64,000 bases of DNA from Eulemur rufifrons (Eukaryota; Chordata; Mammalia; Primates; Lemuridae), in contig NW_027182929.1 in assembly GCF_041146395.1 (NCBI RefSeq), positions 402,501 to 466,500 of the forward strand, given 5' to 3'. Made by a program: the position numbers and the translations under genes. A model generated the notes under the pieces. It was not told the origin of the DNA, did not search any database, and saw only the letters and a program-made list of their open reading frames with translations. The number at the start of each line of letters is the position of its first letter. Within the stretch, counting starts at the first letter, position 1. Of the stretch, positions 35,102 to 45,346 are shown piece after piece.

Positions 35102-35127
35102 AAAACACCTACAGCCAGCCCTAACCC

Positions 35128-35316
35128 GATTTCTGACACTTCTTCCATTCTCAGAGTTAACCAAGCCTACAATACAGCCATGTCATGCGTGAGAAGAGGC
35201 TCCACCTGAGTCCTGTATGTAGGTCTTGGCCCAAGGCCCAGCGTACGGTGGTGTTGTGTCGCAGCGACCCTGTGCACCACTCTCACCATAGATTAAACAG
35301 GTCCTGTGCCCTTAAA
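35128..35316 (-). repeat. Island B, inverted
   Basis: Complete B island on the minus strand; reading along +: TCTTCCATTCTCAGAG, CTACAATACAGCCATG, GAGTCCTGTATGTAGG, AAACAGGTCCTGTGCCC. The CATGCAGG word is CATACAGG here. First island after the strand switch. Confidence 0.85.
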
Positions 35317-35638
35317 CTAACCGCTAAATCTCAGCCCTAACACTAATCCTAACCCCTAACCCTAAAAGTTATCCTTAACCCTACTGTTAACACTCAAACT
35401 AACCCTTAACTCTAACCCTTGTCATGATCTTTAACCCTAACCCTAACACTTAACCCTAACCCTGTACCAAACCATAACCCCTAAGCTTAACCCTAACCCT
35501 AAACCTAAACCCTAAGTCTAACTGTAACTGTTAAACCTAACAGTAACTTTTAACCCTAAAACTAACCGTATCCCCTTACCCGAAGCCCTCACCCTAAGAT
35601 TAAACTTCATCCCTAACCATAACGATAATCCTAACCTT

Positions 35639-35844
35639 AAATCTAATTCTCAGACTTCTTACTTTCTTAGAGATTTGAAAGCTTACAAACCTCCTTTACC
35701 ATGCGTGAAATCAGGCTCTGCCAGAGTGTCCTACAAGAAACCCATGGGCCCATACCCTGCATACGATAGAGTGGGTTTCTGGTGACAATCGCATCCCCCT
35801 CAATCCCACTCCTAGGGCAGACAGGGCCCATACCCTAAGCAAAA
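35639..35844 (-). repeat. Island A, inverted
   Basis: A-type with several private changes (CTTACTTTCTTAGAGATTTG, TACCATGCGTGAAATCAGG, GGGCCCATACCCTAAGC). The GTGTCCTGCATGAAACCC centre is GTGTCCTACAAGAAACCC. Confidence 0.83.
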
Positions 35845-36646
35845 CCCTACCCCTCACTCATAATTCTAACCCTGATCCTATTGCTCACCTTAACACATAA
35901 ACCTCACCGTAAACCTAACTTTAACCACTTATCCTAACATTAATGCATAACACTTATGCTAAGAACAACCCCTATCACTTAATTCTAACCCTAACTCCTA
36001 GCCATAACAGTAACCCCTAATCCCTAACCCTAATTCTAACCACTAAACATTACCTTAACCCTACAAACAACCCTAATACTAACCCTAACCTTAAACGCTA
36101 ACCCTAACCTTATCCCTAAACATAACCTTAAAAGTTTACCCTAAACCCTAACCCTATCCCCTAACCCTAAGCCTAACCCTTAATTCTGATCCTAATCCTA
36201 ACAATTAAACCTAACCCTAACCCTTAACCCTAACACCAACCCTTACCTTAATGCCGAGACCTAATCTTAGCAGTAAAGCTACCTCTAACCCTAACCCTAG
36301 ACCTTAAACCTAACACTATCCCTAACTTATAACCCTAACCCTAACTGTTAACCCTCACCCTAACCCTTAACTCGGACCATAACCCTAACCCTTAACCCTA
36401 ACCCTATCCCTTAATGCTAACCCTAAGCCTTAACCCTTAACCCTAATCCTATCCCTTAACCCTAACCCTAACCCCTAACCCTAACCCTAACCCTAACCCC
36501 AACCCTAAATCTATCTCTAGTCCCTAACCCAACCCTAACCGTTAACCCCTAATGCTAACATTAACCCTAACCCCTAATCCCTAACACCTAACCCTCACGC
36601 GAACACTAACCCCTAACCCCAAACACCTAACCCTAATCATAACCAT

Positions 36647-36836
36647 AATTCTCACACTTCCTCCATTCTCAGAGTTAGCCAAGCCTACAATAAAACCATG
36701 CCATGCGTGAGAAGAGGCTCTGCCTGAGACCTGCATGTAGGTCTGGGCCCAAGGCCTAGGGTACGATGGTGTGGTGTGGCGATGACCCATTCTGCACACT
36801 TCTCACCATAGATTACACAGGTCCTGTGCCCTTAAA
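36647..36836 (-). repeat. Island B, inverted
   Basis: Complete B copy: CTCCATTCTCAGAGTTAGCC, CTGAGACCTGCATGTAGG, GTACGATGGTGTGGTGTGG, CACAGGTCCTGTGCCC. An open frame (36581-36799, minus strand) passes through it by chance and continues into repeat. Confidence 0.85.
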
Positions 36837-37361
36837 ATAACCTCTAAATCTAAGTCCTAACGCTAACTCTAACACTAACCCTTAACCCTAAACTTAAGCC
36901 CTGACCCTAACGCCCAACACTAACATTAAACCCTTACCCTAATCCTTACCCATAACCCTAATGCCTAAACGTAACCCTAACGATGAACCCTAAACCTAAC
37001 CCTAACCCCAAACCCTAACCATAACACTTAACTCTAACCCTAAACCTAACACGAACACTTAAACCTAAACTTAACCACTAACCCTAACACTTAACCTTAA
37101 CCCTAACCGTTAACTCTCACACTAACCCTTAAACCTAACCCTAATCGTAATCTTTAACCCTAAACCTAACAGTTAACCCTTACCCTGTACCAAAACCTAA
37201 CCCCTAACCTTAACCTTAACCCTAACACTTGACCCTAAAGCTAACTGTAACCATTAAACCTAACACTAACCTTTAACCCTGACCGTAACTCTAACCCCTA
37301 ACCCTAAGCCCTCACCCTAATGCTAAACTTTATCCTTAACACTAACCATAATCCTATCCCT

Positions 37362-37569
37362 AAATCTAATTCTCAGACTTCTTGCTTTCTCAGAGTTTAG
37401 AAAGCCTACAATCCTCCCATGCCATGCGTGAAAAGAGGCTCTGCCACTGTGTCCTGCATGAAACCCAGGGACCCATACCCAGTGTACGATAGAGAAAGTT
37501 CTCGGCCACAATCCTAGACCCCTAATCCTCCCGCCTAGTGCAGACAGGGCCCGTGCCCTAAGCATAAAA
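37362..37569 (-). repeat. Island A, inverted
   Basis: Well-preserved A island; its frame is open on the minus strand (37323-37583) and reads much like the type-1 island frame in the 'HAGHSGRASFHAWHGRI' portion. GATAGAGAAAGTTCTCGG replaces GATAGAGTGGGTTCCCGG. Confidence 0.86.
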
Positions 37570-38336
37570 AGTACGCCTAACATATAACCCTAACCTTGAA
37601 CGTAACACCTAACCCTGATCCTACTGCTCACCTTATCATGTAGACCACACTGTAACCCTAACTTTAACCGCATCTCCTAAAGTTAATGCATAACACTTAC
37701 ACTGAGAACAACGCCTATCCCATAATTCTAACCCTAAATCTTAGCCATAACCATAAAACCTAATCCCTAACCCTAATTCTAAACTGCTAACCCTAACCTT
37801 AACACTACCAACAACCCTAACACTAACCCTAACCCTAACCCTCACCCCTAATCCTACCCTATGCCTAAAAGTAACCCTAACTCCTAACCCTTATCCCTAA
37901 CCAAAAGCCCTGTCCCTAACCATAAGACTTAAGTCTCACCCTTATACCCTAACCCTAATACGAATCCTTAAGCCTAATCCCCAATCCTAACAATTAACCT
38001 TAACCCTAACTGTTAACGCTCACCCTAACCCTTAAATCAGACCAAAACCCTAACATTTAACCCTAACCCTAATCCCTAATGCTAACCCTAAGCCTTAAAC
38101 CTTTACCCTAATCCTATCCCTTAAGCCTAACCCTAACCCTAATTCCTAACCCTAACCATAATCCCTAACCCTAACCCTAACACTAACCCTAACTCTGAAT
38201 CTAACCCTAGCCCCTAAACCAACACTAACCTCTAACCCCTAACCCTAACACTAACACTAACTCCTAATTTCTAACCCCTGAACCACACTCGAACCCTAAC
38301 CCCTAACCCCAAACAATTAACCATAACCATAACCCT

Positions 38337-38526
38337 AATTCTCACACTTCCTCCATTTTCAGAGTTCACCAAGCCTACAATAGAGCCATGCCATGAGTGA
38401 GAAGAGGCTCCGCCTGAGTCCTGCATGTAGGTCTGGGCCCAAGGCCCAGGTACGATGGTGTGGTGTCAAGGGGACCAATTCTGCACCCTTCTCACCATAG
38501 ATTAAACAGGTCCTGTGCCCTTAAAC
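38337..38526 (-). repeat. Island B, inverted
   Basis: Complete B copy with GAGTCCTGCATGTAGGTCTG and AAACAGGTCCTGTGCCC. Probable mirror partner of the truncated island at 34959, so it shows what that copy lost. Confidence 0.84.
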
Positions 38527-39037
38527 TAACCGCTAAATCTAAGCCCCAACACTAAACCTAAACGCTAACCCTAAACCTAAGCCCTTATCCTAATGCCCAA
38601 CACTAACACCAAACACTCACCCTAAACCTAACCCGTAACCCTAACCCCTAAACGTAACCCTAACCATGCACCCTATATCTAACCCTAACCCCTAACCCTA
38701 ACCATAACACTTAACTCTAACCCTAAACTAACATAAACCCTTAACACTAAACCTAATCCCTAACCCTCATGCTTAACCCTAACCGTTAATCCTCACACTT
38801 ACCTTTAAACCTAACCCTAATTGTAATCTTTAACTCTAAACTTAACACTTAAACCTTAACCTGTACCAAAACCTATCCCCTAAACTGAACCCTAACACTA
38901 AACCTTAACGCTAAACCTAACTGTAACTGTTAAACCTAACACTGACCTTTAACTCTGACCCTAAACCTAACCCCTAACCCTAAGGCATCACCTTAACAGT
39001 AAACTTCATCCCTAATTCTAACCATAATCCTAACCCT

Positions 39038-39231
39038 AAATCTAATTCTCAGACTTTTTCTTTCTCAGAGTTTAGAAAGCCTATAATCCTCCCATGCCAT
39101 GTGTGAAAGGAGGCCCTGCCACTGTGTCCAGGGGCCAATACCCAGCATACGATAGAGTGATTTCCCGGCGAATATGCTAGCCCCCTAACCTCTCCGCCTA
39201 GTGCAGACAAGGCACGTGCCCTAAGCATAAA
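39038..39231 (-). repeat. Island A, inverted, centre shortened
   Basis: A-type but about 15-20 bp short: GTGTCCAGGGGCCAATACCC has lost the GCATGAAACCC segment. The TTCTTGCTTTCTCAGAG end is also reduced to TTTTTCTTTCTCAGAG. Probable mirror partner 34222-34435. Confidence 0.83.
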
Positions 39232-39780
39232 CACAACCCCTAACCAATAACCCTAACCATAACTGTTAACTCTCACCCTAACATTTAACCCTGACACTAA
39301 CCCTAACCCGTAAACCTATCCCTAAACCTTTACCCAAAGCCTAAGCCTTAACTCTAACACTATCATTTAACCCTAGCCCTAACCCCTAAATGTTACACTA
39401 ACCATGAACCCTAAGCCTAACCGTAACCCCTAACACTAACCATAACACTTAACTGTAACCCTAAACCTAACAAGACCCCTAACCCTAACACTAATCCCTA
39501 ACCCTAGCCCTTAAACTTAACCCTAAACTTTTACCCTCACACTAACCTTTAACACTAACCATAATGCTAATCTTTAACCCTAAACCTAACACTTAACTCT
39601 TACCCTGTACGAAACCCTAACCCCTGACCTTAACCCTGACAATAAACCTTAACCCTAAACCTAACTTTAACGGTTAAAACTAACACTAACCTTAACCCTA
39701 ACTCTATCCCTAACCCTTAACCCTAAGCCCTCACCCTAACACTAATCGTCATCCCTAATCCTAACCATAATCCTATCCCT

Positions 39781-39825
39781 AAATCTTAATCTCAGACGTC
39801 TTCCTCTCTCAGAGTTTAAAAAGCC
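39781..39825 (-). repeat. Remnant of an island A
   Basis: Only the 3' ~45 bp of an inverted A island survive (CTCAGACGTCTTCCTCTCTC, AGAGTTTAAAAAGCC), followed at once by CCTCACCCTAA repeats. The rest has been deleted. It shows that islands are lost by internal deletion joined to the hexamer arrays. Confidence 0.78.
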
Positions 39826-40121
39826 CTCACCCTAAAATTTAACCCTAAACCTAACTGTAACTGTTTAAACTAACACTAATCTTTAACCATAACCCTAACC
39901 CTTAACCTGAACCCTAAGCCAAACTCTTAACCCTAATCCTATCCCTTAACCCTAACTCTAATCCCTAACTCGAACGCTAACACTAACCCCAACCCTAAAC
40001 CTAACCCTAGCCCCTAACCCAACCCTCACCCCAACCCCTAACCCTAACACTAACCCTAACCCCTAACCCTCATTTGAACACTCTCTCCTAAACCCAAATC
40101 CCTAACCCTAACCATAACCCT

Positions 40122-40310
40122 AATTCTCACACTTCTTCCATTCTAAGAGTTAACCAAGCCTACAATACAACCATGCCATGCATGAGAACAGGCTCCCCCT
40201 GATTCCTGCATGTACGTCTGAGCCCAAGGCCCAGGGTACAATGCTGTGGTGTCTCAGCGACCGATTCCACACCCTTCTCACCATAGATTAAACAGGTCCT
40301 CTGACCTTAA
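40122..40310 (-). repeat. Island B, inverted
   Basis: B copy with TCTTCCATTCTAAGAG, CCCTGATTCCTGCATGTACG and AAACAGGTCCTCTGACC. Complete but diverged. Confidence 0.83.
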
Positions 40311-40717
40311 ACTAATCGCTAAATCTAAGTCCTAACACTAACCCCTACCCTAAACAGAAACCCTGACCCAAACTCCCTTCACTAACACTATACCCTTACA
40401 CCAAACCTAACCCCTAAACCTAACCCCTAAACATAACCTTAACCATGAACCCTAAACCTGAACCTAAACCCTAACACTTAAGTGTAACCCTAAACCTAAC
40501 ACGAACCCCTAATCCTAACCCTAAACCCTAACCCTAACCCTTCACCTTAACCCTAACCGTTAACCCTCAGCTAACCCTTAAACCTAACACTAATCCTAAT
40601 CTTTACCCCTAAGCCGAACACTTAACCCTAACCCTGTACCAAACCCTAATCCCTAACACTAAGCCCTCTCCCTAACACTAAACTTCATCCCTAACCCTAA
40701 CCGTAATCCTAACCCTA

Positions 40718-40923
40718 AATCTAATTCTGAGACTTCTTGCTTTCTCAGAGTTTAGAAAGCCTACAATCCTCCCATGCCATGCATGAAAGGAGGCTCTGCC
40801 ACTGTGCCCTGCATGAAACCCAGAGGCCCATACCCAGCATACGATAGAGTGGGTTCCTGGTGACAATCCCAGCCTCCGAGCCCCCCCACCTCGTGAAGAC
40901 AGGGCCTGTGCCCTAAGCATAAA
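40718..40923 (-). repeat. Island A, inverted
   Basis: Well-preserved A copy with an open minus-strand frame (40678-40986). The G-rich segment has drifted to CCTCCGAGCCCCCCCACCTC and the start is GGGCCTGTGCCCTAAGC. Confidence 0.86.
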
Positions 40924-41204
40924 CACTGCCCCTAACCCATAACCATAACCCTGATCATAACATCTGACCCTGATCCTATTGCTCACTTTAACATGTAAAA
41001 CTCACCATAACCCTAACCCTAACCCCTTATCCTAACGTTAATGAATAATACTTACCCTGAGGACAACACCTATCCCATAATTCTAACCCTAACTCTTATT
41101 CATAACTGTAAAACCTAATACCTAATTGTAAGCTGCTAACCCTAAATTTAACCCTACCAACAGCCCTAACACTAACCCTAACCCTAACCCTTGATCCTTA
41201 AGCC

Positions 41205-41245
41205 TAAACCCTAACCCTAACCCTAACCCTAAGTATAAACTCTAC
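41205..41245 (-). other. Empty island site
   Basis: The flank that normally precedes an A island (TATAAACTCTACCCCTCACCC on +, read in two parts AAGTATAAAC and TCTACCCCTC) is present, but instead of the island there are five CCCTAA repeats. Either the island was deleted or this is an island-free relative. The flank's survival favours deletion. Confidence 0.65.
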
Positions 41246-41927
41246 CCCTCACCCATAACCCTAACCCTGAACATAAAACCTAACCCTGATCCTATTGCTC
41301 ACCTTAACACGTAAAGCTCACCGTAACACTAACTTTAACCGCTTACCCTAACTTTAAGCATAAAACTGACCCTGAGACCAACCCCTATGCCATAATTCTA
41401 ACCCTAACTCCTTACCATAACCATAACACCTAATCCCTAACCCTAATTCTAAACTGCTAAACCTAACCTTAAGCCTACAAAAAACCTTAACGGTAACACT
41501 AACCCTAACACCTAATCCTAACCCTGTGCCTGAAAATAAACCTAACCCTTAACCTTTAACCCTAATGCTAACCCATAACCCTAACCATAACACTTTACTC
41601 TAACCCTAAATCTAACACGAACGTTTAACACTAGCCCTAAACCCTAACCCTAACCCTTAAACACAAACCTAACCGTTAACACTCACACTAACCGTCAACC
41701 CTAATCCGAATTCTAATCTTTAACCCTAAACCTAACACTTAACCCTAACCCTGTACCAAACCCTAACCCCTAACCATAACCCTCACCCTAAAACGTAACC
41801 CTAAACCTAACTGTAACCGTTAAACCTAACTCTAACATTTAACCTTTACTCTACCCATAATCCCTAGCCCTAATCCCTCACCCTAGCACTAACCTCATTC
41901 CTAACCCTAACTATAATCCTAACCCTA

Positions 41928-42137
41928 AATCTAATTATCAGACTTCTTGCTTTCTCAGCGTTAGAAAGCCTACAATCCTCCCATGCCATGAATAAAAGGA
42001 GGCTCTACCACTGTGTCCTGCCGGAAACCCCAGTGCCCATACTCAGCATACACTAGAGTGGGTTCCCGACGACAATCGCAACCCCAAACCCCTCCCCCCC
42101 TGCCTAGTGCAGACAGGGCCCGAGTCGTAAGCATAAA
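41928..42137 (-). repeat. Island A, inverted
   Basis: A copy with ATTATCAGACTTCTTGC, GTGTCCTGCCGGAAACCC and a C-rich run CCCCTCCCCCCCTGCC on +. The start is degraded (GGGCCCGAGTCGTAAGC). Confidence 0.82.
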
Positions 42138-42792
42138 CCCTACCCCTCACCCCTAACCATAACCCTGAACATAACACCTGACCCTGATCCCATTGCTCAC
42201 CTTAAAATGTAAATCTCACCATAACCCTAAATTTAACCCCTTATCATAACGTTAATGCATAACACTTACCCTGAGAACAACTCCTATCTCTGAATTCTAA
42301 CCCTAACTCCAAGCCATAACCATAACACCTAATCCCTAATGCGAATTCTAAACTGCTAACCCTAACCTTAAACCTACCATCAAACCAAACATTACCCTAG
42401 CCCCTAACTTTAAAACTATGCCTAAAAATAACCCTAACACTTCACCCTTAATCCTAACCCCTAACTCTAACCCTAACCCTACCCCTAAGACCCTAACCAT
42501 AACCCTAACTGTTAACCCTCACCCTAACACGTAACCCTGAACTTAACCCTAAACCTTAACACTAACCCTTAACCCTAACCCTAAGCCAAACCCTTAACCA
42601 TAATCCTATCCTTTAACCCTAAACGCTAACCCTAATATTAACCCCAACCCTAAACCTAACCCTAGCACCCTAACCCAAACCCAACAACTAACCCCTATCC
42701 CTAACACTAACCCTAACTCCTAATCCCTAGGACCTAACCCTGACTCGAACCATAATCCCAAACTCCAAACCCCTAACCCAAACCCTAACCCT

Positions 42793-42980
42793 GATTCTCA
42801 CACTACTTCCATTCTCAGAGTGAAGCAAGCCTACAATACAGCTATACTATGCGTGAGATGAGGCTCCACCTGAGTCCTGCATGTAGGTCCTTTCCCAAGG
42901 ATCAGGGAACGATTTTGTGCTTTCGTGGAGACTCCGACAGCACCCTTCTCACCGTAAATAAAACAGGTCCTGTGCCCTTA
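42793..42980 (-). repeat. Island B, inverted, type-2-like
   Basis: The inverted B that most resembles the type-2 form: CACTACTTCCATTCTCAGAG, GAAGCAAGCCTACAATACAG, TTTTGTGCTTTCGTGGAG, CAGGTCCTGTGCCC. Mirror partner of 30108-30297 by position. Confidence 0.84.
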
Positions 42981-43481
42981 AACTAAAAGCTAAATCTCAG
43001 CCCTAACACTAACACTAACCCCTAACCGTAAACATAAGCTCCGACCGTAACGCTGAACACGAACTCTAAAACCTTACCCTAAACCTAATCCCTAACCCTA
43101 ACACTAACCCATAAACATAACACTAACCATGAACCCTAAACCTAACCCTAACCATAACACTTAACGCTAACCCTAAAGCCTACACGAAGACTTATTCCTA
43201 ACACTAACAAAAACCCTAGCCCTTAGTCTTGATCCTTATCATTAACCCTCACACTAGCCCTTAACCCTAACCCTAATCCTAATCTTTAACCCTAAAGCTA
43301 AAACTTAAGCCTAACACTGTACCAAACGCTAAACCTTAACCTTAACCCTAACCCTAAAACATAACCATAAACCTGACTGTAACGGTTAAACCTAACACTA
43401 ACCTTTAACCCTAACCACTGACCTTAAGAACGCACCCTAACACTAACCTTCATCCCTAAACATTACCATAAACCTACCCCT

Positions 43482-43693
43482 AAATCTAATTCTCAGAGTT
43501 CTTGCTTTCTCAGAGTTTAGAAAGCCTAAAATCCTCCCATGCCATGAGTAAAAGGGGGCTCTGCCACTGTGTCCTGCATGAAACCCAGGAGCCCATACCC
43601 AGCGTACGATAGAGTGTGTTCCCGGGGACAATCCCATCCCCCTAACCCCAGCCCCCCGCCCAGTGCAGACAGGGCCCGTACGCTAAGTATAAA
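43482..43693 (-). repeat. Island A, inverted, A2-like
   Basis: Very close to 29389-29602 on the other strand: long stretches agree, and the two 76-residue translations over this area differ at only four positions (43526-43756 versus 29328-29558). It is the strongest single support for a large inverted duplication. Confidence 0.88.
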
Positions 43694-44014
43694 CACTACC
43701 CCTAACAGATAACCCTCACCCTGAACATAACACCTGACCCTGATCCTATTGCTCACCTTAAAAAATAAACCTCCCCGTAACCCTAACTTAGCCCCTTAAC
43801 TTAACGTGAATGCATAACACCTTGAGAAGAAGCCCTATCCCGTAATTCTAATCCTAAACCATAGTCATAACCGTAACACCTCATCCCTAATTCTAAAACG
43901 TCAAACCTAACCTTCACCCTACCAGCAACCCTAACCCTAACCCTAACCCCTAACCCTAAGCCCTCACCCTAACCACTAATCTTCATCCCTAAACCGTGCC
44001 GTAATCCTAACCCG

Positions 44015-44222
44015 AAATCTAATTCTCAGACTTCTTGCTTTCTCAGAGTTTTGAAAGCCTACAATCCTACTAAGCCATGCATGAAAGCCGGCTCTGCCAC
44101 AGTGTCCTGCATGAAACCCAGAGGCCCATACACTGCGTGCGATAGAGTGGGTTCCCAGCGACCATCACAGACCCCTAACTTCGCCTCCTAGTGCATACAG
44201 GGCCCGTGCCCTAAGGATAAAC
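44015..44222 (-). repeat. Island A, inverted
   Basis: Mirror partner of 28861-29070: CTACTAAGCCATGCATG, GGCCCATACACTGCGTGC, CTTCGCCTCCTAGTGC. The distance to the next A (about 530 bp) is the same in both arms. Confidence 0.87.
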
Positions 44223-44817
44223 CCTACCCCTCACCCATAACCCTAACCCAGAACATAACACCTAACCCTGATCCTACTGCTCACCTTAACAGGTAAAGCT
44301 CACCGTAACCCTAACTTTAACCCCTTATCTTAACGTTAATGCATGACACCCTGAGAACAAGACCTATACCGTAAATCTAACGCTAACTCCTAGCCATAAC
44401 CATAACACCTCATCCCTAATTCTGAAACGCCAACCCTAACCTTAACCCTACCAACAACACTAACATTAACCCTAACCCCTTACGCTAACCCTACACCTAA
44501 AAATAACCCTAACCTTTGATCCTGAGTCATTACCCATAATCTTAACCCTAACCCTCAACCCTAATCCCAATCCTTAACCATTAAACTTAACCCCAACTCT
44601 TAACCCTAACCCTGACCTTTACCCTAATGCCTAGAGATCTAACCGCAACACTGACCTACAGTTACACTAACCCTACCCTCTAACGCTAACCTTAAACCTG
44701 AACCATAAACCTAACCCTTAACCCTAACCCTATCCCTAACCCCCTTACCCTAACTCTAACTGTTAACCCTCACCCTAACCCTCAACCTTGACCCTAACCT
44801 TAAACCTTAATCCTAAC

Positions 44818-44950
44818 CATGCGTTTCATGAGCCTCTGCCTTTGTCCTGCGTGACAGTTGAAGCCCAACACCAAGGGTAAGATGAAGTGGGGACGCAGCC
44901 TTGCTCCACACCCACAGTGCCCCGTACATTAGACGGGGCCCGTGCCCTAA
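44818..44950 (-). repeat. Island C, first copy (A/B intermediate)
   Basis: On the minus strand it starts like A (TTAGGGCACGGGCCCCGTCT) but continues like B (GGTGTGG, CATCTTACCCTTGG, then CAGGACAAAGGCAGAGGCTCA). The centre reads CTGTCACGCAGGAC, a form not seen in A or B but found again at 45,203-45,343. It lacks the 3' end and passes into CCCTAA repeats at 44,818. I treat it as a third island type or an old recombinant. Confidence 0.7.
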
Positions 44951-45202
44951 CACACACCGTTAAACGTAAGCCCTAACCCTATCACTAAACCAAACCCTTC
45001 GTAAGCCCTGAATCTAACTCCTAACAGTAACCCTAATCCCTGACCCTTACTCTTGCCTCTCACCCTAAACCTAAACCCAACCACTAAACATAATCCTAAT
45101 CTCTAACCCTAACAGTAATCCTAACCCTAATTCTAACCTAAAAGCCTAACCCCTAAATCTAATCCTAGTCCCTAACACCTAACCTTACCCTAAACCGAAT
45201 TC

Positions 45203-45343
45203 CAATTCTCAGAGTTCTTCAATTCAAAAACTTAAAAAAGCCTACAATCCACCAATGCCATGTCTGAGATGAGCGTCCGCCCCTATGTCCTGCATGACAG
45301 GCAGGCGCCAATGCCCAGGGTACTATGGAGTGGAGTCCTGGGG
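45203..45343 (-). repeat. Island C, second copy, cut by the satellite
   Basis: On the minus strand: GACTCCACTCCATAGTACCC, CTGTCATGCAGGACATAGGG, CTCATCTCAGACATGGCATT, then TTGTAGGCTTTTTTAAG and CTCTGAGAATTGG. The 5' part is missing because the 95-bp satellite begins at about 45,344. It is the last telomere-array sequence before the satellite. Confidence 0.75.
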
Positions 45344-45346
45344 TCT
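45340..45346. other. Junction between island C and the 95-bp satellite
   Basis: Minus-oriented island sequence (..GGAGTCCTGGGG) meets plus-oriented satellite (TCTGTAGGCTTGCTAAACTC). Because both share the TTGTAGGCTTGCT-type core, the two copies of that core now face each other across the joint. Confidence 0.8.

Larger units (their letters stand above)
35101..45343 (-). repeat. Diverged telomere-like block, - orientation
   Basis: Same family as 27,696-35,100 but with CCCTAA on the + strand, so units read right to left. Thirteen complete or near-complete islands plus fragments are seen. Reading leftward from 44,222 the order is A, A, B, A, A, B, A, B, then A, B, A, B; the first eight repeat the order of the + block from 28,861 to 34,999. 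Spacings agree only roughly, so the arms have gained and lost hexamers since the duplication. Between islands only degenerate CCCTAA repeats are seen. Confidence 0.88.

Noticed and set aside
1..45343. Telomere-like repeats as part of an integrated herpesvirus end
   Set aside because: No viral genes or direct-repeat structures are seen; the arrays are long-unit satellites with host-type islands.
13808..45343. Islands A, B and C as transposons that inserted repeatedly
   Set aside because: They show no terminal repeats, tail or target duplications, and lie at fixed positions within larger units, so they spread with the arrays.
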